From Persicaria tinctoria (lineage: Eukaryota; Streptophyta; Magnoliopsida; Caryophyllales; Polygonaceae), in NCBI GenBank assembly GCA_037127255.1, contig JBANSL010000010.1, positions 31,078,120 through 31,142,119 of the forward strand: a DNA stretch of 64,000 bases, given 5' to 3'. Below, one piece after another: positions 10,893 through 22,210 of the stretch; position 1 is the first letter of the stretch; every line of letters starts with the position of its first letter. The position numbers and the translations under genes were made by a program. The notes beneath the pieces were generated by a model that saw only the letters and a list, made by a program, of their open reading frames with translations, did no database searches and was not told the origin of the DNA.

Positions 10893-11128
10893 AGACCATC
10901 TCTAACAACTTCTCTAAAATTTTCTCAAAATGGGAAAACAAAATACATATTCTTCAAATTAATTTTGCTTTACCTTTAACTCCAACAACATCTTCATTAG
11001 AAGATTTGGAGAATGCTGTAGATTTAGAAAATCATCTCTATTTTTTTTGCCGCTTCTCCATTTTAAAGAATGTGATGGAGAATCTATTAGACCAAAAATT
11101 ACCTCAAAAAAAATGTTGAAGATGGTCT
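10893..11128. mobile_element. MITE with AGACCATC terminal inverted repeats
   Basis: 236 bp starting AGACCATCTCTAACAAC and ending with the near-complement (GTTGAAGATGGTCT). The target duplication is unclear (AT-rich flanks; TAA possible), so superfamily is uncertain. PIF/Harbinger (Tourist-like) is my first guess. Confidence 0.55.
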
Positions 11129-11588
11129 AATTTCCCCCTTCCCCACCCTTAAAAAAAACAGAAAAAATAGAGGAAATGGTTTAATTGTTTTCCATTTTTA
11201 AACCACTCATTAATAATAATGAAGCACTTTGGGCGGAGTTAATAATATAGAATTTTCCAATATTGTTGGCCTTAGTTAATTAATTGTAGTAAATTTGTTG
11301 AATTGTAACACTAGCAATTTTTTTTAGATGATTAATTAGTGTAATGTTTTGAATCAAGGTTAAGTCTTGTTAATTTTAAAGAAACCCTATAAAAACTAAA
11401 AAGTGTTAATTTTTTTTTACCAAAAATAAACTAAAAATATAGGTTGGCTTGAAGGTTTAAGCTGAAATAGCTCCACCAAGTAGTTCATTTGTAAACAAAC
11501 GGAGAAAGTGGAGGAAAAGTTTTCAGCCAATTTATCTCGTATATAGATCTCTTGTTTGTAGCTGTCTAGTAAACTTAAAATCTTTGCT
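11129..11588. other. AT-rich spacer without a recognisable gene
   Basis: Short A and T runs, no long open frame, no repeat that I can define. Confidence 0.6.
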
Positions 11589-11593
11589 TGTGT

Positions 11594-14500
11594 TGTAAAG
11601 ACACAAAATTTTAAAGGGAAAACTAATTAAAATACCCCATCTTTAGGGGTATGGTAAAAATATATCATCAACTTTTAAATGTAATAAAAATATCATGACC
11701 TTTGAGGGTGGTAGTAATATATTACCCCGTATTTTCTCACGGGTCAAAAATGCTAATTAACAAGACACCCTACGCGGATTTGTTACAAGGGTTTTATTGA
11801 ACAATGTCCTTAGGAAAAAAATAAAGAGTTGGATCGGGTTCATACCCAACGCCTTTTCCTCCCTCATATCTTTTTCCATGGACCGTGGTCGCCTCTTGAA
11901 TTGTCTTCCGGGTCTTCTAGGTAGCTCATAGTTCCTCTTCAATGTCAATCTTCCTCCCTCGTGGTCAACTATCTTGAGTTGTCCCTCTCACATCTTCTTC
12001 TCCTTTGATTCGTTCACAGATTTGGGTGGGTAAGTTTTTTTCCCCTCTTCGTTGTTGTTGTTGGTTTAGTTTTGTTGTCGGTTTGGTGTTAGGAATAGTC
12101 GTGTTGTGTTAATTTGAGGCAATTTTACCCAGATTAGTTGCTTGGTTGAATCAATTTCGTTTTTCGGGTTTAATTTGTTATCGTTTTTTTTCCTAAGGAA
12201 ACCGATCAAGAAAACCCAATTTTAGTGCTAATTTGTAAAAAAAGGCTTCAGGTATGTTGTCTTGTCAAAAAAAAAATTCACGTAGGCTGTCTTGTCAGCA
12301 TTTTTGATCTGTGAGAAAACACAGGGTAATATATTACCACCGCCTTCAAAGGTCGGGATATTTTTATTACATTTGAAAGTTGAGGATATATTTTTACCAG
12401 ACCCCCAAAGGTGGGGGTATTTTAATTAGTTTTCCCGAATTTTAAAATATTAGTTTATGAATTATGATTTAATTTCAATATTAAATTCTTTGAGATTTTG
12501 AGGTTTATGTTGCAATTAATTGGGTAGAATTTCTATGAATTAATAAATAGCGGGTTAATTACGTAAATTCTTAGACCTAACCCTAGAGATCCCGTATAAA
12601 GGCTTCATACTCCTCATTTTGGCCCCAAAATAAGCCGCTGCTTCCTCCCCGTTTTATCAAATCTGGGAGCCACCCCTCTCATGTGAAATTCCAGATCCCA
12701 TCTCTCACCACTGCTGCCATTGAAGGTCCCCTCCGTTCATCCCTTTTCTTTCCCATTGTCTGGTTTTCGTCCGCCGTTGGAGGACCTCCTCGGGTCTCTC
12801 TCTCTCACTCTCGACATCCTTCCCGTCCCCTCTCCCTCTCGTTCCGATCTGAGACGCCCCACTCCCTCGCTCTCTTTCTTCTGTCGAAACCAACGCCGGC
12901 AGCCACCGAAGCAGTCCTAAGACCAACATCGCTGACTCCTCCTCACCCCGTGTCACTTAAGGTGGTCGGATTTAGAGCCGGTGTCGATGACGAATCCGAA
13001 GGCCACAAGAAGCTGCTGCCTCGTCTCCACCTCACGGCCGATCTTCTCACGTTATCTCCGTCGCCAATGACCACCGACGGAAGCTGTCAAGGCTGCTCCT
13101 CGCTCCTCCTCTTGCCTCGCAGCCGAGCTGGGCAGGCAGGACCCGAATGCTCCGTTGCCGACCAGCCTGAGCTCCCTGAACTGCGTGCCAAACCTCACAT
13201 CCTCCTCGATAGGATTTGGGTATATTTCTGGGATCTTACATGCTTAAACTAAGTTCGGTTTTATCGAAGGATTGGACGAATGTTTTTGGTCAATTTGGAG
13301 TTGCTTACTGTATGTATGTTGTTTGATCAGTAAATTACAAATCTTGCCAAATTGTGTTTTAATTATGAAGGTATTTATAACCGGCTGCGGATGATTTGAT
13401 GACTTGGTTTTATAATTTCACTTAGTGTTGGCTTGAATTGAGAAATTGACATGATTATATTACAATTAAACTAAAAGGGGTTTGATTGCCTCAGAATAAA
13501 TCGGGACACCTATATTGAGTTTAAAGTTTGCAAATGCGTGAGTTAGGGTATGATTGCCTTAGAATGAACCAATTGAGTTATATATTAAGATTAGTGTGAC
13601 CAACTTTTATTATCAAAATGGTGTAAGAGGTACCTTGAGAACATGTTATGCTTGTAAACCTAATTGTGGTGATTGTGGCTTATTGAATGTCATATGATTA
13701 ATGTTCTTGATTAGTAAAATACGAGTAGTAAGATGTGATCAAGTGTATGAGATATAAAAGGCATCTTAAGAACTTGTAACTTGGAAAGCCTACTTGTGTG
13801 TTAATTAAGTATGTATTGATGAGTTGTTCCTTGCTTATTACTTGCTAGTGTGATTGGATGATTCTCTGAGTGGCCTGTGGACCGATGGATGATTATCTGA
13901 GTGGCTTGTTTGCTGGTTAATTGGATGTGAAGACTTCGGGTAAGTTCCCTAGGGGTTTACTCAGGTTGGACATTCATGCATGTTGTTGCATTTTATGTTA
14001 GGTGTTGCATATGCATAAAAGCATGTCATGTAGTATGCTGTTTAGGTTGCACACTTGCACTAATTGAATGAGCATCTTCTTACTTTATGCGTTTGAAACA
14101 GAACGGCCGTTATCTGTGATAGTCCTAGAGTCTTTGCTAGGGTTATAGGACGACCTAGTCCCATCGGGTCCCGTCCTGAGTCAATTGAGTAATAAAACTT
14201 TCTTATATTATGAGATGCCTACGGGCTTTATTGTGGAGCAGGTTGGGTATGCGTGCCGCTCGATTATAATGGAATGCATTCACGAGCTGGCCAGTCTCCG
14301 CCCTATCGGAAGGGGGTGGAGGTAGGAGAGGGATATGCCACTTGGCATTGTCTTGGGCCCTTTATAGTATTTCTGCACATTATTAAACCTAGGGGCATGC
14401 TAGTGTGTTTGACTTTCGTACGACATTAGAGCATCTTTATTAGGTATAACACATACTATGTGGCCTCAGCGAGGACTGCCGGTCCCGCATGAGTGGCTCA

Positions 14501-14913
14501 ATCTGACTCATTTCCCCGTTCTTTTTTTAAAGGTGTTTTCTGCAGATTCTGAGTGCTCGATGTCTATATGACGGGGTTTCTTTTTGGCGAATTGAAGAAC
14601 CTGGCTAATTCTATAACTTGTTATAAATGGTAATCATTCGCTTACGTTTTGGTTTTGACCCGACTCTGTTGTGACACTTTGTATCTTAACTTTGCTTCCG
14701 CTTTACTTTCATTTGAATTGAATTTCGGGACATAGTCTTAAGCCAGGTTAAGGGTACCCTACGACCCTTCGTGACTTTTAGGGTTTGAAATCCCTCTTTC
14801 TACTAATCTTAAAATGAGTTTGAAACCTCGATCCGTACCTGGATTGCAAGATCCGAACAAGGGGTTTAATCCCTTGAAACATAACCCGTAAATCATAATT
14901 CTGGGCCGTTACA
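11594..14913 (+). mobile_element. Solo LTR of a large (probably Ty3/gypsy) retrotransposon, with a nested MITE
   Basis: It starts TGTAAAGACAC and ends GGGCCGTTACA, giving TGTAA...TTACA terminal symmetry. The identical pentamer TGTGT lies outside each end (11589-11593 and 14914-14918). No gag-pol lies between, so this is a solo LTR of about 2.5 kb once the 821-bp MITE at 11616 is removed. A promoter-like AGATCCCGTATAAAGGC lies near 12587, followed by a CT-rich leader with a 189-codon open frame at 12683-13252 that has no recognisable domain. Ends of the GGGYCGTTACA type are common in plant chromovirus (Tekay-like) LTRs; that assignment is inference. Confidence 0.82.
11616..12436. mobile_element. 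MULE-type nonautonomous element inside the solo LTR
   Basis: 821 bp with about 140-bp terminal inverted repeats (GGGAAAACTAATTAAAATAC at left, its complement at right). The flanking 10-mers AAATTTTAAA (11606-11615) and GAATTTTAAA (12437-12446) differ at one base, matching the 9-10 bp duplication of Mutator-like elements. The interior has no transposase. The LTR sequence reads on smoothly once the element is removed. Confidence 0.88.
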
Positions 14914-14918
14914 TGTGT

Positions 14919-15450
14919 AGGGGAATGCATTTCAAACAGATCTTATATATGGATAAGTCTTTTGATTTGGATCATTTTATTAATTCAGATCATTTTATCA
15001 GTTTAATCCCTTGATTTGGATCTTATATATGGATGAGTATTTATTCCTATTGCTTTATATCTTATGAACTAGTAATGTTTTATGGCAGCTTCCTCTATCA
15101 AAGTTGTATTATGGATGGTAGGAGAAACATTTGTGTTGTGTCAAGGGTTTAGTTTGTTGAAGAAGAATGGTTAAGAAATTATTTATGTTGAAAATAAAAT
15201 GTTAGATAATGGGAGGAAAGATTTGGACACTTTAAGAATGGTTAAGAAATGCTCATTTTTTTATTGACATGTTGCATGCATTACATGAATTAATTATACC
15301 ATCTACTCCGAGTTATAATATTGCCAAAATTAAACATATATAATAATTATTTCTTATAGTCTCCACTTACTATTTCTAGTCCATGGTTAAGACAAATTCC
15401 CTATCTTTAGCTTGTTGTTAATCCTCTTCAGCTTGCTCCATCGACTTTAC
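14919..15450. other. Spacer without a recognisable gene
   Basis: AT-rich. A few short near-duplicates (ATCTTATATATGGAT twice near 14940 and 15020). No coding evidence seen. Confidence 0.6.
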
Positions 15451-15840
15451 CTAAAAAAAATGATCTAACACAGGATTGTCAGCATTTTCGAATATCCATT
15501 CACCGAGTGCCTCCGAAATATCCTTTAACTCATCATCTGCTGGTTCAGAGCTAACATTTTGCTCCGCCATACCAATGTTGGCATTGACCTTCTCAGCCAG
15601 ATCCAACACTTGTTGTTCACATTGTAACAAATCGGTCACCTCAGGTATACCATTGTTGGCATTGACCTCCTCGGCCTGATCCAACACTGGTTGTTCACCA
15701 TGTAACAAATCGATCACCTCAGGCACATCATTGTTGGCATTGACCTCTTGTGCAATGACATCTCCTTGAACCCCTTCATTTGGTCCATCATCCAAAACTC
15801 TAAAGGCCACATCAATTATCTCCGCTTCAATGTCATCCAT
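15451..15840 (-). CDS. Unrecognised acidic protein with internal repeats
   Basis: 129 codons, ATG at 15840. About 28-residue units recur (EVNANNDVPEVIDLLHGEQ, EVNANNGIPEVTDLLQCEQ, KVNANIGMAEQ). The protein is acidic and has no membrane segment or recognised domain. It lies downstream of the FAR1-related pseudogene on the same strand and could be an unrelated exon. Internal repetition and a clean start make it more than a random frame, but function is unknown. Confidence 0.4.
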   Translation of the reverse strand: MDDIEAEIIDVAFRVLDDGPNEGVQGDVIAQEVNANNDVPEVIDLLHGEQPVLDQAEEVNANNGIPEVTDLLQCEQQVLDLAEKVNANIGMAEQNVSSEPADDELKDISEALGEWIFENADNPVLDHFF

Positions 15841-16189
15841 ATCAACACATGATCAATAAGCAAATTTTTCAGTTAAAATTAAGATAGTATGTTCTAAATG
15901 AACCTGCAATAAGTCCGACATTGATTTTCCCTAAGCTAAATCAAACACTCAAAGCATACACATAATGTGCTCAAAACACACACAATCACAAAAGAGATGA
16001 TCGAAAATGAATTTATACTATCATTTAACAATCAAATCTAGTAACAAGTAGTAATTTTGTCCCTTATTTTTTATTCAGAGCATTCAGGTTTGTAACACCC
16101 CCGTCCTACATTGGATACAATAAGGATGTACGGAGTGATTTATAAGTGATTCAAGCCCTATCCAAGTCATAAGGGTCTTTTCTTTAATT

Positions 16190-17131
16190 TCAGGCTTCAA
16201 GTGAGGACATCAGACCTGAGAGGACATTGGGATGATATTGCACTTCAAATGACGTTGTCCCTTGGCTTCCCACATCTCTCAATACAATAACATGCTTCTC
16301 CTCTGTTTCTATAACATTAGTGACACGACACTTTGCTTGGAGCTGCAGCTGTATTTTACGAAAAGCATACAGAGTAAATATTGATGCACAATATTTTTCA
16401 ATCTCCAAATCAGTCAAAAAAATCAGGGGATTTTGTATGATTAGCAACATTGAGTAGAGTTTGTTTGTATCGTTGTGTATCAATAGCAGTATCATAGTGC
16501 ATCAATAGCTCTACCAAGATGAAGAATTTATCTGTATATGTCTTGAAGAACTTGTTCCGAGACTTTGCAACAGATGTAGTTCTTCCAACACGGCTTAGTA
16601 CGTAATATATGCTTACTGTAAGCTGGAATCCAGGACACTGATTTTTTATATGTTCTTTAGAAAATCATTATCTTTTAACTGATATTCTTCAATAACCGAG
16701 TTCCACATTGCCTCGAACACAAATGGTTCGATTTCATCATTCCAAACCGTTGCATCTAATTTATTTCGAAAGTCTGAACACTTACTCAATATGCCAACAA
16801 CTCTTTCAGGAATTTTAGACATTATGCGCCACATGCAATATCTATGCTCTGTTGATGGAAAAACAGTTTTAGCAGCACTTTTCATAGCTGGATCTTTTGG
16901 TTCAGCAGCCATTGCTTCTTTGAAATTCTCAAACATCCATTCGTAAGACGTTATATCTTCATTCAGGATCAAACTAGCAGTAAATGTCACACATTTATTA
17001 TGGTTGTCTACACCACTGAAAGAAGCAAAAACCATATTGTACCTATGATACAGACGCGGTTTGAAACCGCGTTTTATCTTATAAAACGCTGTTTCAAGCC
17101 GTGTTTTTATAACAATTTCAAATTTGATCAA
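16190..17131 (-). pseudogene. FAR1-RELATED SEQUENCE-like pseudogene (MULE transposase domain)
   Basis: 17131-16646 encodes the core seen in plant FHY3/FAR1-related proteins: NMVFASFSGVDNHNKCVTF, SYEWMFENFKEAM, PAMKSAAKTVFPSTEHRYCMW and FRNKLDATVWN. 16495-16190 carries a downstream piece (EKYCASIFTLYAFRKIQLQL, then VTNVIETEEKHVI). The N-terminal zinc-binding FAR1 domain and a clear SWIM finger are not found, and the usual aspartate-containing loop before PAMKSA is altered (AAEPKDPAM). The two parts lie in different frames with stops between, so this is a broken copy. It differs from both MULE transposases in the window and resembles the domesticated FRS family more. Confidence 0.75.
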
Positions 17132-17195
17132 ATTTTTTTAGGGAGAGATATAATCTACGAATAAAACGCGGAATCAGACCGTGTTTCTCAAACCT
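17050..17195. repeat. Small palindromic repeats around AAACGCGGTTT
   Basis: ACGCGGTTTGAAACCGCGT (about 17054) is a near-perfect palindrome. It is followed by degenerate copies (AAACGCTGTTTCAAGCCGTG; AAAACGCGGAATCAGACCG). This is probably the subterminal part of an old DNA transposon. Confidence 0.6.
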
Positions 17196-18036
17196 CTCTG
17201 CAATTTTTGGATATTTGTGGAAATATTTTAATTTCGTGAATTTATCCGTAAATATTTATTTTTTCTTGAATATTTTGAAAAAAAATTCTTTAAAGTTTGT
17301 ACTACTTTTTGTTTATATGTGGATAGTTTGTATTATTTTGAGATTTTTTTTAGTTCGTATTATTTTTGGTTCATATCAGACCGTTGATATTATTTTGAGT
17401 CATTTTTTTTCTAAAATATATAAAATATTACAGCTTCATATGCAATTGAAATTTGACGCTCTTGTATTTTTTTTATCCCACTTCATCGTGATTTTTTTGC
17501 AAATAGGATATGCTTGATAGTATTGAGTTTTCTAGAGACAATGTTCATTCCAGATGGGGTTCTATTTGGGCTGCAATGGGTCACCCCTAGTTGGGTCACC
17601 CTTAGCCTTTTGAAATAAAATATATTGGAATTAGAAAGGAAGATTGTCTACTGCCAAACTACAATGGCATGCACATGGTTCTTTACAACTCTATTTTCAT
17701 CTTCTTAATGCTCTCCTTAAAATGACCTACCTCTTCTAATGTCATGTAGAGGAGATGTTTCTAAATCTTTTGTCATGTTATATAAATAAATTGTATGTGG
17801 AGATTCTAATATGCAAAAATGTACTAGTTCTATATATTGGCCAACAAATTATCTCAAGTTCCATGATGCGCTTGCAATGGCCTATCTAGACATTAAAACA
17901 ATTTCTAACTATGAGACATCTCATAGGCATTTGGATCACATTCCTGCTGATTTTTATGATTTATATGTAAGTCTCTCAACTTCTCTTCTATAAGAGATGG
18001 ATTTGATCTATATTTTTAAAACAATATTGGCTAACC

Positions 18037-18300
18037 TGTAGGGATGGAAATAACCCACAGGTATCAAATCAACCCACTCCACCCGCATTAATTTTGTGGG
18101 CGAAAACTCACAATAGAGTGGGTGACGGGTGGTGCGAGTGCGGATGAGGCGGGTGATGGGTGGATTATGGGTGAAGATTTTTCACTACCTGTCCCAATAG
18201 TTCACCCATTAACTCGCCCCGCATACCTGCATAAAACCCTAAACATACATTTTATATTTATGTATGTGTTTTTACTATTTTACCATAGAAAATCCAAACC
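18037..18300 (-). mobile_element. hAT-family fragment in an intron of the arabinofuranosidase pseudogene
   Basis: AGGGATGGAAATAACCCAC and the following GGGTGGxGCGGGTG-rich sequence are the complement of the right end of the hAT element at 54929-55640. The other terminus is missing. Confidence 0.65.
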
Positions 18301-18320
18301 CTAATCTTGAGTCTTGTGTA

Positions 18321-18372
18321 AAATGTTATTGTGTGTATATGTATATATGTATATGTATATATGTGTGTTTTC
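18321..18372. repeat. TATG/TG-type microsatellite
   Basis: Interrupted TATATG and TGTG repeats. Confidence 0.7.
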
Positions 18373-19638
18373 ATTTTGTAACTTTTAAGTAACATGTTAT
18401 TTTATGTATGACATGTGTTCGACTTCCACGAACTCATATATGCTTCGGCTGCAAAAATATTTTCTATGACTCACTTTTTTGATGATTCCCCATGTGTTGG
18501 TCCAAAGGTATGATGATTTATTTCTAAACGATTGTTGGTTCTCTATGAATTGGGATGTCCTTCAATTTTGACACAAATATAATCCTGGCTTTTGTGAGTG
18601 AATATGTTATCACTACCAAGGTTGATGGTGGAAATGGAAGTCTTTTGGCTACACTTGCTGAAGCAGCGTTCCTTCTTGGAGTGGAGAAGAACAGGTATAT
18701 ATGCATTGTATCATTTCTAATAGTTATGAAGACAAAAAATAAATAGGATTAACATGACCACGTTGTTGGTCATTCAACACTCGTTTTTCTTATATATGGT
18801 CAATACTTTTTCATCGTATATCAAGTCTCAAACAAACTGAATTCATTCAACTAAAATGCAGTGATGTTGTTTCGATGGCAAGCTATGCTACACTTTTTGT
18901 GCATACAAATGATATACGGTATGCTTTCTTTTTTATATCTTTTGTTTTCCTTCTTACAAATCAAGGTCATCTATATAACCTTTCTTTTAAAAAAAACTTG
19001 TTAGATGGAACCCAGGTGCCATAGTTTTTAACTCGGTGCAATCATATGGGACTCCTAGCTACTGGATGCGGCATTTTTTTTAGCGGTCAAGTGGAGCCAC
19101 TCTTCTCTCCTCTGATTTACAAACAAACTTGGCTTCTATTGTGGTGTCTATTATCTCCCGGGACAACCCAGTAGATAATGAGACCTATATCATTGTGAAG
19201 GTAAAGTTGCCTTACTAGATGACACCAAACTCAAAAAGTGTTGATTTGGTTTCTAACATTCATTGAGGACATGTCACTAATGCTTGTTAAATTACTAATC
19301 TCCTAGGCACTCAACTTCGGAAGCGATTATGTGAATCTCAATGTCTCCCTTATTGGCCTAGATGATGATAGAAGAGGCTTGAAAGTTTTAAGCGAGACAA
19401 TGCTCACATCTAACAATGTAAAGGATGAGAATGCATTTGATAATCCAACAAAGGTACTTCCTACCAATCTCATCTCCATTTATACACAAATAAATGAATG
19501 AATCAATATGTATGATTTGCTGTTTATGATCATTCAGGTGATGCCATTGTTGCGTTCATTGGAAGCATTAGGCAAACACATTGACCTTGTGCTCGAGCCA
19601 TATTCATTCACCTTTTTTGAACTACAGGTCCAAAAGTG

Positions 19639-20905
19639 AGCATGTTTTGAGAACAGGGGCTGTTTTGCCCCCTTTTGAGTTAGGTTTCAAATCTCCATAG
19701 TTTTGTTTATAACTTGTAGTATGTTGATTTCTCCAAATCATGCATCCTTGTTAGTATCACATTGCTCTTTCTCTAAACATCTTCTAACAATTTAGGCTTT
19801 CAGGGTAGAATGGTTCCTTTAACATGATGTCAAAGCCTCTGTGACTAATTATATTAAGTTACTTTTGATACCGTCCAATTTTTCTTGGGTATATACATTA
19901 TTGTCATGTTTTCTGAATTTTCTCTAGTTTTCTTACCAATTTTTCATTTTGCTATGAATTGTCCTAGTAGCATTATATTAGAATTTAGAGATTTTCCAAA
20001 AAAAAAAAAAAATATTGATAGTGATGGCATAAATCATTGACCATATGAATGACTTGAACAACAATAATATTCACAAATATCAAAATTTGTGATTAACTAC
20101 CAACAAAAGGAAGCATCCGTGTGCCATCTATAAGCCTTTAGCCGATTGGGTATCATTGGGTGATGGTTCATCGTGTTAAACTCTTCGCAACTCGATGTTT
20201 AAAGTCTGGAGCTATTGATTGCAATCTAAATTGTTGATTCTTCAGAGCCATTGGAGGTTGTTTTTAGTCCTTTTTTCGTCTCTACCATTTAGGGCCAACC
20301 AAAGACCATATTATAGCTAGCAATGTCGAATCAATGTTAGGTTGATATTTACCATCTTTGGTAGATTAAGGGCCAAGAGCTAACATGTTGTTACTAATTG
20401 ATTTATAACCATATTGGTGAAGTTGAAGGATGCATGCTAGATCCTATACTTCTTTTTATATCCTGATTTTATATCGGGTATTCACAAGTTAATAGAGAAA
20501 GCATTCATAATTTAATTCAATTGTTGGAAAAAAAATCATTACCTGGATGGCTTCAGATCGACATGTAGGAGCACCCCCAATGGTGGAGTGGCTCAAATCT
20601 TCTCTCCCCTTTTCTTATTCGTCCACTTCACTTTCCAATAACTTTATTCTCAACCCTCTCTGATTCAATTCTCTCCCCCCCCCCACAATAGTCAGGTTCC
20701 CTAGTATTCTATCTCATCACTTTTTCCATACCCATGATATTTTTCCTATAATTTCAAATATTAAAAAAATTAAATTGATTTATCAATATAAAATTTAAAT
20801 TTGATTTTTAAATTAAATTTGATAATTAGTTTTAATAATTTAAAATGTTTGTAAATAAATTTTTAACAAATTTGAAATTTCAAAAAAAATATTTATTTAA
20901 TATTA
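19639..20905. other. Intergenic sequence without a recognisable gene
   Basis: No open frame or domain seen. At 20570 a GGAGCACCCCCAATGG string resembles plant MITE ends, but no partner end was found. Confidence 0.55.
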
Positions 20906-20908
20906 CTG

Positions 20909-21412
20909 TATTGGGCGGTCCTTGACCTTCGAATCAAGGAGTTTGGCGGGTTTCTGGGCAGTTTTGGGCGGGTCTTGGCGGGTCTAGACGGTATTGGGCG
21001 GGTCTGGGTGGTTTATTTAAAAAAAAAAAACAAATTCAAAGGTTTTAACCCAAATTAAATGAATACATAAAAGTCTAGAAGATTATTGTTCAACCATGAT
21101 TATATTATAAAATTTGAGTTTTTATACAACTTCTAGGTTGTTTTAGACTTTTTGATTATGTTTTCTGTTATTGATTTTGTCTCGGTTGAACAAGAAGCAT
21201 TATGGTTTATACTTATTGGCTTTGAAAAATGTTGAACAATATGGACTAAGAAGATTATGAAAGTTTATTAATTTATATAGTCTTTATTAGGTCTTTGACA
21301 TGACTTACAAGTAAAAATACTTGTTAATTAAAATAAAAAGTTCACCTAGACCCCGCCTACTCCGCCTAGACCCTTGACCCCACCTCTCCGCTGAGCATCC
21401 GCCAAAGGTTTT
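20909..21412. mobile_element. Possible old DNA-transposon remnant with GGCGGGTCT-rich ends
   Basis: GGGCGGGTCT strings recur at 20910-21010, and the complementary motif (GACCCCGCCTACTCCGCC) recurs at 21350-21410, around an AT-rich core. This suggests inverted subterminal repeats. No target duplication could be fixed. Confidence 0.4.
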
Positions 21413-21980
21413 TTGGAACATTGAGTACAGTAATGTTAGTTGTTACAAAAAAAAAACATTTGGCTTTATTTAGATTTATTAATTAGAAAAATGGGTAAAA
21501 ATAGGCCTCTACCGTTTAGAACAGGGTAAAAATCCCGTTTAGAACATGCCCAAAATACCCTTATAGTTGTAACAAATTACCCCCAATACCCCACAACCCT
21601 ACCCACCTCTCTCTCTCTCACGCCAAAGCTCTGTACTGTAGGCGAAATTGCACCTCGTCGGCCCTATCTCCAATTAGTGTGGGTTTTGTTATTTTTGTTC
21701 AATTAAACGCCTTCATCTCGAAGATCTAGCAAAGTTAAGGTATGTTTTCAACCTTTTCCTTGTCATTTTGAGTGATTAAACTAGTTTTTAGGGATTTTGG
21801 GGGATTGATGTTTGGCTATAAAATAGGATCCGAAAATTGGATTAGTTTTGTGTATTTGTGGCCAAATCAGTAGTATATAGGCATCTACTACACAGATCTA
21901 TGATGCTAAAGGTCGAAGATCGTGTTTTGGGTTCGGATATGTGTGGTTGTTTTGCGCAAGCAGAGGTAGGAGATGACTTG

Positions 21981-22118
21981 TGGTCGTTGCGACCCATGCC
22001 CAAACGGTCGTTGCGACCATGGGTCTTTTGGTCGGTGCGACCACGGGCCTTGTGGTCGTTGCGACCCTTGCCCAAAAGGTCGGTGCGACCATGGGTCTCT
22101 TGGTCGGTGCGACCATAG
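21981..22118. repeat. Left palindromic array of MULE-2 (GGTCGTTGCGACC type)
   Basis: Seven near-palindromes (GGTCGTTGCGACC, GGTCGGTGCGACC) are spaced about 20 bp apart with linkers such as CATGGGTCT. The core is the same as in the right array near 30.2-30.46 kb. Confidence 0.9.
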
Positions 22119-22210
22119 GTCTAAGTTAGGAGGGCTCTCTAGTGCTGTGATTCCTGATTTCGGTTTTTAGTGCTGTGATTCCTAAGGTTAGGAGGGCTCT
22201 CTAGTGCTGT
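22119..22210. repeat. Short direct repeats beside the left array
   Basis: AGGAGGGCTCTCTAGTGCTG occurs twice (about 22126 and 22190), with a further partial copy between. Confidence 0.8.

Larger units (their letters stand above)
17508..19638 (+). pseudogene. ASD1-like: Alpha-L-arabinofuranosidase (GH51, ASD1-like) pseudogene, C-terminal exons
   Basis: Consecutive exon-like blocks match plant GH51 arabinofuranosidases, which remove arabinose from cell-wall arabinans and arabinoxylans. Readable blocks in order: SRWGSIWAAMGHP and KYIGIRKEDC (17510-17680); NYLKFHDALAMAYLDIKTIS (17835-17970); a short FSMTHFFDDSP piece (18450); FVSEYVITTK and GSLLATLAEAAFLLGVEKN (18590-18693); SDVVSMASYATLFVHTND (18863); WNPGAIVFNSVQSYGTPSYW (19007); ALNFGSDYVNLNVSL (19308); VMPLLRSLEALGKH to a TGA at 19638. 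GT/AG borders separate the blocks. In-frame TAGs (after MGHP and after MRHFF) and the missing N-terminal half show it is dead. An intron holds a hAT fragment. Confidence 0.88.

Noticed and set aside
12683..13252. 189-codon frame as a host gene
   Set aside because: It lies wholly inside the solo LTR, right after its TATA. No recognisable domain and no splice context.
21981..22118. CRISPR array
   Set aside because: Repeats are short, palindromic and irregular, spacers are repeated and not unique, and the DNA is plant nuclear.
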